Part shown: positions 24,364 through 32,977 of the stretch, in pieces
Layout of the letters: every line of letters starts with the position of its first letter
Numbering within the stretch: position 1 is the first letter of the stretch
Position numbers and translations under genes: made by a program
Notes under the pieces: generated by a model
What the model saw: the letters and a program-made list of their open reading frames with translations, nothing else
Database searches by the model: none
What the model was told of the DNA's origin: nothing
Assembly: GCF_000380645.1 (NCBI RefSeq)
Contig: NZ_AQXZ01000018.1
Coordinates: forward strand, 248,001-312,000
Direction: 5' to 3'
DNA length: 64,000 nt
Source: Smaragdicoccus niigatensis DSM 44881 = NBRC 103563
GTDB taxonomy: Bacteria > Actinomycetota > Actinomycetes > Mycobacteriales > Mycobacteriaceae

Positions 24364-24379
24364 AGTGACATAGATCACT
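24364..24379. promoter_or_regulatory. CRP/GlxR-type binding site
   Basis: AGTGACATAGATCACT: perfect GTGA-N6-TCAC with the central TA of the corynebacterial GlxR consensus (TGTGA-NN-TA-NN-TCACA). Centre is about 33 bp before the GTG of the diiron oxygenase gene. A cAMP-responsive regulator is therefore likely to act here; its gene is outside the window. Confidence 0.72.
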
Positions 24380-24404
24380 CCCACCATGGCTGTTGGAGGA
24401 ACAC

Positions 24405-25481
24405 GTGACCGGTGTTGTCGACGCACGCTTTGAAGCTTCGGAAAAGATCTCCACAACGCTCATCAAGGCGTCGCAGAAGCAGAGTTACAACCCCTGGGTC
24501 GACATCGACTGGGATGCACCTCTGGATCCCGACAAGTTCTACATCTCGCCCAACCGGGTCACGCTGTACGGCACGGACATGTGGGAAGAGATGTCCCGTG
24601 CGCAGCAGATCGAACTCAGCAAACACGAGACGGCGAGCATCGCCAGTGCCGGCGTGTTCTTCGAGATGATCCTCATGCAGATGGTCCTTCGCGCGATCTA
24701 TGACCAGGACCCGCGGACCTCACACGTGCACTGGGCCCTCACCGAGATCGCCGATGAATGCCGGCACTCGATCATGTTCGGCAAGTACTGCGACAAAGTG
24801 GGAGTTTCGCCCCACCGCCACTCGGCGATGTTCAACGAACTCGGCCGGATCTTCAAGACGATCGCGTGGGGGCCGATGGCGTACGCCGGCATCCTCGTCG
24901 CCGAGGAGATACTCGACGAGGCGCAAAAAGAGATGATGATCGACGACTCGCTGCAGCCGCTCGTGCGCAAAGTCGCCCAGATTCACGTCACCGAAGAAGC
25001 GCGGCACATGCGCTTCGCGCGCGAGGAAATCACCGACATGGTGAAGGCGGGACTCAACCCCGCGGACAAACTCGCGCAGCAGACGATCTGTGCGGTGGTC
25101 GGCTACACGATCGTCCAGGCATTGGTCAGCCCGGGCGTGTATCCCGCGGTCGGCCTCGACCAGAAGCGTGCTCTGCAGGTTGCACGGAACAACCCGCACG
25201 TGCACGCCGCCCGCGCGGAGTGGGGCAAGAACCTCGTTGAATTCCTCCACGACAACGGCTTGATCGGTGGCCCGGCCGCCGGCCTGTGGCGCGCGTGCAA
25301 TCTGATCACCGATGCCGATGTCGAGCGCGGTCTCATCGGCAAAGGTGTCGACGTGGGCACCTCGGCTGCAGTGCATGCGGCGCAGTCGGTGCTCAGCCAG
25401 ATCCCCGGCGTGAGCCGCATCTTCGGTGGCACGTTCGCGGGAATCGGCTTTGGCCCCGGGCGGCAGCCGAAGGGGTCGTAA
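24405..25481 (+). CDS. Diiron oxygenase, AurF-like (p-aminobenzoate N-oxygenase family)
   Basis: A 358-residue four-helix-bundle diiron protein of the AurF/DUF455-like family that oxidises aryl amines or related substrates. Metal ligands are visible as Glu-His pairs: ELSKHETAS (about 70-78), ALTEIADECRH (111-121), VAEEILDEA and VTEEARHMRF (EEARH 197-201). Start GTG 24405 follows TTGGAGGA (24393-24400); the in-frame TTG at 24393 is part of that ribosome binding site. Upstream is a CRP/GlxR-type site. Stops abut the convergent gene without a gap. Physiological substrate unknown. Confidence 0.85.
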   Translation: MTGVVDARFEASEKISTTLIKASQKQSYNPWVDIDWDAPLDPDKFYISPNRVTLYGTDMWEEMSRAQQIELSKHETASIASAGVFFEMILMQMVLRAIYDQDPRTSHVHWALTEIADECRHSIMFGKYCDKVGVSPHRHSAMFNELGRIFKTIAWGPMAYAGILVAEEILDEAQKEMMIDDSLQPLVRKVAQIHVTEEARHMRFAREEITDMVKAGLNPADKLAQQTICAVVGYTIVQALVSPGVYPAVGLDQKRALQVARNNPHVHAARAEWGKNLVEFLHDNGLIGGPAAGLWRACNLITDADVERGLIGKGVDVGTSAAVHAAQSVLSQIPGVSRIFGGTFAGIGFGPGRQPKGS

Positions 25482-25952
25482 CTAGTCGTTGTCGCGGAGT
25501 TCGGACAGGCGCCGGAATCCGCCGGAGAACGCGTAATACGCGCTCACCGCAACGAGCAGAAGCAGCACGATGAACACCGGCAGCCACGTTTCCCGGCTGT
25601 GGTCGAGGTCCCACCAGATGACCGTGAAGGTCACCGTGCAGACGAAGAGAACCGCATCCCGCCACGTCCCTTGATGTGAGACCGCGGCCTGCATGACCTC
25701 GCGATTCGCCTCGCTCACCTTGACGAGGTAGCGAATTCGCGCTTGGATGCTGCGTTCGAGCCCGGCCCGTAGCTCAGTGTCCTCGGGTGGAATCCGCTCG
25801 AGGATTTCCTGGTCCTGCCGGATCGTGACCCGGGACGCAGGTCCACCTGGGCGTTCCTTCCTCTCCCGCTTTTCGCCACCCGCCGTGACGCCGAGCAATG
25901 CCCCACCCAAGACGGGCACTGATCCGAGAAGGAGTTGGCCAAGAGTAGACAT
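25482..25952 (-). CDS. Small membrane protein, unknown function
   Basis: A 156-residue protein. An N-terminal hydrophobic stretch (TLGQLLLGSVPVLGGALLGV) may be a signal anchor, then a charged helical middle (QDQEILERIPPEDTELRAGLERSIQ...), and two transmembrane segments near the C terminus (about 100-120 and 125-143). ATG 25952 has GAAGG upstream and fits the family-like layout better than starts further upstream. Its stop abuts the diiron gene stop. I do not recognise a family. Confidence 0.6.
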   Translation of the reverse strand: MSTLGQLLLGSVPVLGGALLGVTAGGEKRERKERPGGPASRVTIRQDQEILERIPPEDTELRAGLERSIQARIRYLVKVSEANREVMQAAVSHQGTWRDAVLFVCTVTFTVIWWDLDHSRETWLPVFIVLLLLVAVSAYYAFSGGFRRLSELRDND

Positions 25953-25990
25953 CGGTCTGCCTTCCTGCGGGCTTCTCTTGCAGCGCGCCG

Positions 25991-27646
25991 TCAGAGGTCG
26001 ATGCGACTGAGCGTCCACTTGATGTTGGTGAGTTCAGGCATTTCCCGACCGTCGTCGACGCCGATCTCGTCCTTGATCAGACCTTCGAGCTTGGCACTGC
26101 AGGCGAGCACGAGGTCTTCGTTCTCGCCCTTCTTCGCCGCCAGATTGGTCATTTCCTTGGGGTCGTTCTCGAGGTCGTACAGTTCCAGGTCGTTGTGGGC
26201 GTAGAGGTCGTCGAGCGTCTTCGGCAGGTTGCGTTGGGTCGGCCCGAAGTACCGGGTGAACTTGTAGCGCCCGTCGAACATCGCGCGCAGGGTTCCGCGC
26301 TTGGAGAAGTCCACCTGGTAGCCGGACGCCTTCACGGCCTGCTTCGGATCCTGCTTGGCCGCCTTAGCCTCGGACACGATCCGGACGACCTCGCTGTCGT
26401 TCGTCGAAACGCAGCTGTAGGTGAACAGCACGCCGTCCCGCACGCTGTGCAACTCGGCAGTCCGGGGAATGCCCAGGGCATCGCTGAAATCCCGGCCGGG
26501 CAGATCCCGGCCCGCAAACTCGCTCCGCTGCTCCGGTGTCGCACCGGCGAGGGCGAGGATCGTCGGCACGAAGTCGATGTGGCCGGTGAGTGCTTTGCTT
26601 TCCTGACCGCCCTCGATGTCCGGGTGCACGATGTGCAGCGGTAGATGAATGTTCTCCTGGTAGGCGAACGGACCCTTGCCGCGGAGACCGTGCGAACCGC
26701 CCATTTCACCGTGATCCGACGTGAAGATGACGATGGTGTTCTCGGTCAGTGACAGCGCGTCGAGTTCGTCGAGCAGCAGTTCGAGCTGGCGGTCGACGTT
26801 GCGGATGCTGTTGAGGTAGAAGTCCCAGAATCGGTGCCAACGGGCTTCCTCGGGCGGCACGAGACCGAGGGTGTATCCCCACGACTTGAGGAACTCGTCG
26901 TGCGCGCGGGGCCGCCCCGCCTCATCCATCGGTTGCGTCAGGTTGTCCGGAAGCTTGACATCCCAGGTCTTCGAATAGACTGTGTTCTTCGGTGCGGGGG
27001 CGGCGTGCATCATGAGATTGCCGGTGTCCTGCACCCGCTCGCCTGGCGCGTCGGTGTTGAAGTACATGATGTCGTGCGGGTTCACGAGACTGACGAAAAG
27101 CGCCCACGGCTTGTCGTCGTCGGCCATCGGACGGCCCTTGTCGCGCAGCCACGACACCGCCGTGCCACCGATGATCGAGTCATACGTGTACCCGCCGAGC
27201 GTGTGTCCCACGACGTCACCTGGCCACGCGTAGTCGGAGAAGCCGTAGGCCTCCATCTCCTTGATCAGCAAGTGGTCGGGATTCGGCACATCGAAGTCGG
27301 CGTTGAGATGCCACTTGCCCTTGTAGGCGGTGTAGTACCCGGCCTTGCGCAGCATGTGGCCAATCGTCGGGATCGCCGGGTCCAGGTTCGGCACCCAGGG
27401 CAGGTCCGCGTTCTCGAACATCCCGTTGTCCGGAGTCTGCAACCCGGTCATGATCACCGAACGCGAGCTCGTGCACATGACTGCCGGTCCGTAGTGGTTG
27501 CAGAACGAAACGCCATCGCGCTGGAGCCGTTCGCGTCCGGGCAGCGACATTCCTGCGGGCCATTCGGAAAAGTAGCGTTCCTGGTCGGTGAACACGAACA
27601 AAATATTGTGTTTGGCTGACGCCTCGGAGCCATTTGAAGTCGTCAT
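25991..27646 (-). CDS. Sulfatase-family hydrolase with atypical CTSSR motif
   Basis: A 551-residue alkaline-phosphatase-fold sulfatase. Metal site: FVFTDQERYF (Asp21), later TSDHGEMGG near residue 316, and HxxH-like KWHLN. The residue normally matured to formylglycine lies in VMCTSSRSVIMTG (Cys58); the classical motif is C-x-(P/A)-x-R, here C-T-S-S-R, so proline is replaced by serine. Length and the PDNGMFENADLP stretch match actinobacterial homologues. No signal peptide, so probably cytoplasmic. ATG preceded by AAGGAG. Substrate unknown; sulfated sterols or carbohydrates are possible. Confidence 0.82.
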   Translation of the reverse strand: MTTSNGSEASAKHNILFVFTDQERYFSEWPAGMSLPGRERLQRDGVSFCNHYGPAVMCTSSRSVIMTGLQTPDNGMFENADLPWVPNLDPAIPTIGHMLRKAGYYTAYKGKWHLNADFDVPNPDHLLIKEMEAYGFSDYAWPGDVVGHTLGGYTYDSIIGGTAVSWLRDKGRPMADDDKPWALFVSLVNPHDIMYFNTDAPGERVQDTGNLMMHAAPAPKNTVYSKTWDVKLPDNLTQPMDEAGRPRAHDEFLKSWGYTLGLVPPEEARWHRFWDFYLNSIRNVDRQLELLLDELDALSLTENTIVIFTSDHGEMGGSHGLRGKGPFAYQENIHLPLHIVHPDIEGGQESKALTGHIDFVPTILALAGATPEQRSEFAGRDLPGRDFSDALGIPRTAELHSVRDGVLFTYSCVSTNDSEVVRIVSEAKAAKQDPKQAVKASGYQVDFSKRGTLRAMFDGRYKFTRYFGPTQRNLPKTLDDLYAHNDLELYDLENDPKEMTNLAAKKGENEDLVLACSAKLEGLIKDEIGVDDGREMPELTNIKWTLSRIDL

Positions 27647-27739
27647 CGGAAGGCTCCTTCCAGGGTTATCGCATTTCCAACATTAAGTGGCCGCGACGGC
27701 ACGTGACAATACGGCTGACCTTGGTATTTACGTCAATTC

Positions 27740-27760
27740 AAGTGGAACGTTGAACCACTT
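27740..27760. promoter_or_regulatory. AAGTGG-N9-CCACTT inverted repeat upstream of the sulfatase gene
   Basis: Six-base perfect arms (27740-27745, 27755-27760) in the AT-richer leader of the sulfatase gene, about 100 bp before its ATG. TTGACG (27736-27731, minus strand) lies directly beside it, so the repeat would sit just upstream of a -35 box. Rest of 27647-27831 shows nothing else. Confidence 0.35.
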
Positions 27761-27831
27761 CAGGGAGGCACCTATTCCAGCGATTCAGTAACCGACAACC
27801 GAAACACCGGCACCAATTCGGAAGTTATTGA

Positions 27832-28230
27832 TCAAGCTCTTTTGGACGGCGGCGCGCGAAATGTCAATCCGCCGACAAATTCCCGGACACTGAAATGATC
27901 GTCCCACCGCGCGATCTTTCCGTCGCGCAAGGTGAAGGTGCCTTGAACCGGGAACCCCGTGGACAGGCGCCCCATCGTCAGGTAATCGACGCGGTCGGTC
28001 TGGACGACGTTTCCGTCTGCCGAAATTGCCAGTATTTCGACGTCGAATCCGACTGGACCACGATCCAGCAACTTCAGGACCCCGGACGCCGCCCGCCCGC
28101 GAAGCGTGGGAAGGCGACTGTTGAGCCACTTGAGATCCTGGGTGGTCAGCGACAGCGCGGTCGCGACATCATCGACAGCAAGTGCATTCAGGAATGCGCG
28201 GACAACCTCAGTTGCGTCTGACTCAGTCAC
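27832..28230 (-). CDS. Limonene-1,2-epoxide hydrolase-like protein
   Basis: A 132-residue cone-shaped alpha+beta barrel (NTF2-like) protein of the limonene-epoxide hydrolase family, which opens epoxides with water in one step using an Asp-Arg-Asp triad. TDRVDYL (Arg80, Asp82) and IARWDDHF (Asp111) supply the triad positions. Start GTG 28230 overlaps the stop of the FAD enzyme (GTGA), so the two are coupled; a frame extending to 28353 is discarded. The upstream enzyme resembles carotenoid desaturases, so an isoprenoid substrate is plausible, but this is inference. Confidence 0.78.
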   Translation of the reverse strand: MTESDATEVVRAFLNALAVDDVATALSLTTQDLKWLNSRLPTLRGRAASGVLKLLDRGPVGFDVEILAISADGNVVQTDRVDYLTMGRLSTGFPVQGTFTLRDGKIARWDDHFSVREFVGGLTFRAPPSKRA

Positions 28231-29669
28231 GTTTCGAACGTAGGCGATCCTGCGCCTCGGCGTAAGTACTCCAACGCCTTCGCTGCCGCGTTGGCCCCGC
28301 ACATGCCGTGTGCACCCGGTCCGGGCGGCGTGGCAGCCGAGCAGATGTACCACCCGGGGACACCCAAGGTGTACGGCGACAACGTGATCCGCGGCCCGAA
28401 CACCAGCTGACGAATGTCCTTGGCGCCCGTGAGAATGTCACCGCCGGCGAAGTTGGCGTTGTACGTGCCCATCTCGGTCGTCGAGCGCACGGTATGCCCG
28501 ACGATTCGGTCCCGGAATCCCGGTGCGAACCGTTCGATCTGGTCGATGATCGCCGCGGTGGCGTCGCCGGTGTATCCGTTCGGCACGTGCGCGTACGACC
28601 ACACCGGATGGACATTTCCGGCCGACCGAGATGGATCCGCCAGATACTGCTGGCCCACGAGAACGAACGGACGCTCCGGCATCCGGCCGACATGAATGTC
28701 ACGTTCGGCCGCGGCGAGCTCGCGGTAGTCGCCGATGACGTGCACAGTCCCTGCGCGCCGGGCATCAGTGTTCGTCCACGGCACCCCACCCTCGACCGCG
28801 AAGTCGACTTTGAAGGCCCCCGGCCCGCGTCGGAATTTCGTGAATGCATCCGAGATACGACGGGGGAGTCGATCGCCCATGATGCGCGCGACCGCGGCCG
28901 GGTCGAGGTCGAACATCGTCACGTCCGATTCCGGCAGCTGGGCTGCGGACTCGACCCGGACCCCCGTTTGGATCTCCCCGCCAAGATCGCCAAGAAGGCG
29001 GGCCATGGCGTTGGTGATCGACTGAGAACCGCCGGTGGCGACCGCCCAACCATGCCGGTGACCAGCGGTGATGATGCCGAGGCCGATCGCCGAGGTGAGT
29101 GGGTAGTGCAGTGGACGGAAGGCGTGCGCGGCCACCCCGCCGAACAGTGCCCGGGCTTGCGGAGTGCGGAAGTACCGCGCCAGCGCGGACCCCGGCAACG
29201 CGGTCGGCGCACCGAACCGGGTCAGGGTCAGCGGGTGACGAGGTACGCGGACGAGTGGACCCATGATGTCTTCGGCGAGCGCGTCGAAGCGCTCCGACGG
29301 GCGACCGAAGAGTCGGCGCCAACGCTTGCCATCGCGGCCGAGGCCAGCGGCGGTTTCGTCGACCGAGCGGACCAGAACGCCCGCGGTGCCGTCATCGAGC
29401 GGGTGCACGCAGTCGACGTCCGGGAGTTTCCACGACAACCCGTACTTCTCGAGACCCAGGCTCTGCAGGAACGGCGAGCCGACGGCCAACGGATGGATCG
29501 CCGAGCAGTGGTCATGTAGCAGGCCCGGCACCAGCATTTCGCTGGTGCGGGTGCCGCCGCCGATCTCGGCAGCGGCCTCCAACACCGTGACCCGAATACC
29601 CTGCGCGGCAAGCACAACCGCGGACGCGAGACCGTTCGGTCCCGCGCCCACGACAGTTGCGGTGGTCAT
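28227..29669 (-). CDS. FAD/NAD(P)-dependent oxidoreductase, phytoene-desaturase-like
   Basis: A 480-residue flavoprotein of the CrtI/phytoene desaturase superfamily. Dinucleotide fold at the N terminus, VVGAGPNGLASAVVLA (about 6-21), followed by LEAAAEIGGGTRT; C-terminal GVPGWYICSAATPPGPGAHGMCG matches the second FAD-binding block. Middle residues vary as usual. Members act on carotenoids, sterols or retinoid-like chains. Coupled to the epoxide-hydrolase-like gene by a GTGA overlap. ATG 29669. Confidence 0.85.
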   Translation of the reverse strand: MTTATVVGAGPNGLASAVVLAAQGIRVTVLEAAAEIGGGTRTSEMLVPGLLHDHCSAIHPLAVGSPFLQSLGLEKYGLSWKLPDVDCVHPLDDGTAGVLVRSVDETAAGLGRDGKRWRRLFGRPSERFDALAEDIMGPLVRVPRHPLTLTRFGAPTALPGSALARYFRTPQARALFGGVAAHAFRPLHYPLTSAIGLGIITAGHRHGWAVATGGSQSITNAMARLLGDLGGEIQTGVRVESAAQLPESDVTMFDLDPAAVARIMGDRLPRRISDAFTKFRRGPGAFKVDFAVEGGVPWTNTDARRAGTVHVIGDYRELAAAERDIHVGRMPERPFVLVGQQYLADPSRSAGNVHPVWSYAHVPNGYTGDATAAIIDQIERFAPGFRDRIVGHTVRSTTEMGTYNANFAGGDILTGAKDIRQLVFGPRITLSPYTLGVPGWYICSAATPPGPGAHGMCGANAAAKALEYLRRGAGSPTFET

Positions 29670-29678
29670 GCGGCCACC

Positions 29679-30146
29679 CTACGTGGCGTGCCCCAACCGC
29701 CCGAACGAGCGCGAACCGTGGACTGTCGGCATCCGCAACGACGAACCCCAACCGACATACGTCAGGTAGAGGCCGATGACGCCCACCAGAACGTACGTAG
29801 CGATCCACACGGGAGTCGCATCGACAAAGGACTTCGCGAAGTCGAAGTACGAGGCGGGAAATGCCATCAGAGCGAGACCCTTGAGTGCCGTGCTCCATCC
29901 CATGAGCGACACGATGATCGCCGGCGCACCGCGCCACGATGTGTGCAGCGCGATGACGATCAGTCCAGCGAGAAGCACGAACGCGCCGCCGAACCACGTC
30001 AGGCTGGAGTCGGCGGTGAATTGAGAGATCAAGTTCCGCAGGTCCGAGAAACGCGCAATTGCGACGGCCATGACGAGCACCAGGTAGGGGCCGATCACAC
30101 GGGCGAACATCCGTGTCCTGGCGTCGATCGACTGTGAAGTCTTCAT
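29679..30146 (-). CDS. Four-helix membrane protein, unknown function
   Basis: A 155-residue integral membrane protein with four hydrophobic helices (from about residue 17, 50, 73 and 108), a short basic N terminus and a C-terminal tail. ATG 30146 has GGGAGG upstream; a longer frame to 30392 is not used. It is 9 bp upstream of the FAD enzyme on the same strand and may be co-transcribed with it, and is divergent from the potassium channel gene. Family not recognised. Confidence 0.6.
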   Translation of the reverse strand: MKTSQSIDARTRMFARVIGPYLVLVMAVAIARFSDLRNLISQFTADSSLTWFGGAFVLLAGLIVIALHTSWRGAPAIIVSLMGWSTALKGLALMAFPASYFDFAKSFVDATPVWIATYVLVGVIGLYLTYVGWGSSLRMPTVHGSRSFGRLGHAT

Positions 30147-30256
30147 TGCTGCCTCCCCGAGACGGAGCGATCGGGCGGATAACTCGGCCCGTACTTCCAT
30201 TTCATCTCTCGCCGACCGCATTCGCCAGTGACGAAAGTCGTGAGGCGAAAGGCCAT

Positions 30257-31972
30257 ATGTCGGCCCCAGCAACGTCGGAGCGCACGCTAACGTTCCCAAG
30301 GGTGAGGGGACACGCGATTGTTTACGGCCGTGACGCGCTCGCTCTTCGTATCGCCGACGAGCTTGGAAGTTCTGGTGTGCGCGTCGTCGCACTCGAGGGC
30401 GTCGAGGGACTCCGCGCAGCCGGTGTTTCGAAAGCGTCGGCCGTCGTCTGCGCCGGCACAGGTGATGCGCAGAACCTCGAAATCGCGCTCTTGGCTCGGC
30501 AACTCAACCCGAACGTGCGGGTCGTGACCCGCCTGGTGAATGACGTGATCCGCGAAGCCGTGGCACGCGGAAACGGTCCGGGCGCGGTGCTCGGTGTCGC
30601 CGATCTCGCAGCACCTTCGGTCGTAGAGGCATGCTTGCGACGTACGACCCACACTGTTGCGGCGGCGGGCGTGGACTTCGTGATCTCCGAAAGTCAGGTT
30701 TCCCGCGACGGCGTTCTTCGCGATGTCTTCGGCGATCTGGCTCCCGTCGCGGTGTTGGAGGGGGAGGCGTCACCGTCTCCGGGCAACGTCGTCGCGTGCC
30801 CGGGCCGCGACTTCGCAGTGCGACAGGGTGATCTGACCGCACTCATCGGAACCGCCGATGAGTTCGAGCCGTATGGCATCGCGCCGCCCGTCAGTGTCGT
30901 CCGCAGGCCTCGGCTGCGCTCGCCAACCTCCCGGCTGGTTTCCGGGCTGCGGGCGTTCCGCGAAGACGTGAACCCGACATTCTTCCGCGCCCTCGGGGTG
31001 GGCCTCACTCTGCTGGCCATCTCAACGGTGTTGCTGCGCTATGCGTACCAGCGACCGGGTATGGGCTTCGTCGACGCGCTGTACTTCTCCACCGAGACGA
31101 TCGCAACGGTCGGCTACGGCGACTTCTCGTTCGTCGACCAGCCGGTATGGCTACGAATGTTCAGCATCTTCCTGATGTTCGCCGGCATCGCGACCACCGC
31201 CGTTGTCATGGCGTTCGTCGTCGACCTGCTGCTGTCGCGACGTGTCGCGCAGAACGCGGGACGACGGGCGGTACGCGACCTCACCCAGCACATCATCGTC
31301 GTCGGTATCGGTTCCTTCGGAATCCGTGTGGCGAAGGACCTCAAAGACGCGGGATACGACGTCGCGGTGATCGAGCGGTCGGAGAGCAATCGCTACCTGG
31401 CGACCGCAGCCGAGCTGGACATACCGATCATCTTCGGCGACGCGACCCTGCCGGCGACCTGGGACGCGGCGCGGATCGACGAGGCTCAGGCTGTCGCCGT
31501 TCTCACCCAGGACGACATGGTCAACATCGAGACCGGAATCGTGCTGCGCAACCGCTTGGGTTCCCGCTGGCCCGACGTCCCGGTCGTGATGCGAGTCTTC
31601 GACCGCGATCTCGGCTCTGCGGTCGCCAAACGATTCGGCTTCGACCATGTGCGGTCGACGGTCGACCTCGCGGCACCGTGGTTCATCGGCGCAGCCATGG
31701 GGCTCCGCGTCCTCGGCACGTTCTCGGTGGGACAGCAGTCGTTCACCGTGGGCGGTGTCTTCGTCGAGGAAGACAGCGAGTTGGACGGCCTGCGAATGGC
31801 CGATTTGTCCACCCAGACCAGGGTTTTCGCGATCGAGCGCAAAGCGATGCCGCTCCAGCTGCATCCGCGTCGGGATACTCGCCTTTCGGCGGGCGATACC
31901 GCGTACATCGTCGGCCCGTACCGAGAACTCCTCGCCACACTCCGTCAAGGGCGGGTTCGCGCCGAGGCGTGA
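30257..31972 (+). CDS. Potassium channel with RCK domains on both sides of the pore
   Basis: A 571-residue channel. Residues 15-205 form a Rossmann-like RCK/TrkA-N domain (HAIVYGRDALALRIADELG). Two transmembrane segments (about 243-260 and 302-323) flank the pore loop with selectivity filter TVGYGD at 284-289. From about 345 follows a second TrkA-N domain (IIVVGIGSFGIRVAKDL) and a TrkA-C domain at the C terminus. The usual bacterial RCK channel has only the C-terminal set, so this one carries an extra N-terminal ring domain. The ATG at 30257 has AAAGG upstream. Conducts K+ under control of nucleotides or ions. Confidence 0.87.
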   Translation: MSAPATSERTLTFPRVRGHAIVYGRDALALRIADELGSSGVRVVALEGVEGLRAAGVSKASAVVCAGTGDAQNLEIALLARQLNPNVRVVTRLVNDVIREAVARGNGPGAVLGVADLAAPSVVEACLRRTTHTVAAAGVDFVISESQVSRDGVLRDVFGDLAPVAVLEGEASPSPGNVVACPGRDFAVRQGDLTALIGTADEFEPYGIAPPVSVVRRPRLRSPTSRLVSGLRAFREDVNPTFFRALGVGLTLLAISTVLLRYAYQRPGMGFVDALYFSTETIATVGYGDFSFVDQPVWLRMFSIFLMFAGIATTAVVMAFVVDLLLSRRVAQNAGRRAVRDLTQHIIVVGIGSFGIRVAKDLKDAGYDVAVIERSESNRYLATAAELDIPIIFGDATLPATWDAARIDEAQAVAVLTQDDMVNIETGIVLRNRLGSRWPDVPVVMRVFDRDLGSAVAKRFGFDHVRSTVDLAAPWFIGAAMGLRVLGTFSVGQQSFTVGGVFVEEDSELDGLRMADLSTQTRVFAIERKAMPLQLHPRRDTRLSAGDTAYIVGPYRELLATLRQGRVRAEA

Positions 31973-32040
31973 TGTTGGGCCAGCCTTTCCGTAGAGTCGG
32001 GGAAGACGGTCCGAGCCAGCTACGAGCGACGGGAATGTCG

Positions 32041-32916
32041 ATGGATCTGGGCTTCCACATTCCGATTTTCAACTTCGATGGCGGAGTTCCGACGATCGCG
32101 CCCGAACTCGCGCGAATTGGCCGAGCGGCCGAGGACATCGGGGCCAAGTGGCTGTCCTTCATGGACCACTATTTCCAAATCGAGCCGATGGGTTTACCCG
32201 CTGACGCCTACATGCTCGAGGGCTACACGACGCTCGGATACCTGGCGGCGCACACCAGTCAGATCGAACTCGGTCTCCTGGTCACGGGCGTCACCTATCG
32301 GCCGCCTGCCTTGCTGGCCAAGATCGTCACGACGCTCGATGTCCTGTCTGGCGGGCGGGCGAATCTGGGTCTTGGCGCAGCCTGGTTCGAGCGCGAGCAC
32401 GTTGGTTTGGGAGTTCCGTTTCCCCCTCTCAAAGAACGCTTTTCGCGGCTGGAAGAGGCCCTGCAGATTTGCGCACAAATGTGGGACCCGGAGAACAACG
32501 GTCCGTACGAAGGCCAGTACTACCAACTCGCCGAAACGCTGTGTTCCCCGCAGCCGATCCGACGTCCACCAGTGATGATCGGTGGCAGCGGAGAGCGAAA
32601 GACGTTGCGTCTCGTCGCGCAATACGGCGACGCGTGCAACCTGTTTGCGGCCGCACCGGCCGACGTCGAACACAAGCTCGACGTCTTACGCTCGCACTGC
32701 GACGACGTGGGCCGGGACTTCGGCGATATCCGCGTCACGATTCTCGCGCGGGCCGCACTATCGTCCCCGGACAGCCACGATGAATTCGTGCGAAACATGC
32801 AGCCGTACGCCGATCTCGGCGTTCACATGGTGATGCTTGCACCGCGGTCGGGAAGTCCAGCGGCCTGGATCGAAAGTGTCGCACCGGTCGTGCCGCGTCT
32901 GGCGGAGCTCGGTTAG
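32041..32916 (+). CDS. LLM-class F420/FMN-dependent oxidoreductase
   Basis: A 291-residue luciferase-like TIM-barrel enzyme. Family features: MDLGFHIPIFNFDGG start, WLSFMDHYFQI, LGLLVTGVTYRPPALLAK, LGLGAAWFEREHVGLG and PPVMIGGSGERKTLRL, the F420-binding blocks of the actinobacterial subgroup TIGR03560-like. Start ATG 32041 with GGGA upstream is chosen; ATG 32035 is equally possible. A longer open frame extends upstream inside the channel gene and is a shadow. Redox substrate unknown. Confidence 0.87.
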   Translation: MDLGFHIPIFNFDGGVPTIAPELARIGRAAEDIGAKWLSFMDHYFQIEPMGLPADAYMLEGYTTLGYLAAHTSQIELGLLVTGVTYRPPALLAKIVTTLDVLSGGRANLGLGAAWFEREHVGLGVPFPPLKERFSRLEEALQICAQMWDPENNGPYEGQYYQLAETLCSPQPIRRPPVMIGGSGERKTLRLVAQYGDACNLFAAAPADVEHKLDVLRSHCDDVGRDFGDIRVTILARAALSSPDSHDEFVRNMQPYADLGVHMVMLAPRSGSPAAWIESVAPVVPRLAELG

Positions 32917-32977
32917 ACCGAGGAAGTTCAGACCCGGCTTCCAGCGTTCTCACAGCTAGGCGTTGTCCACTGGTGAC

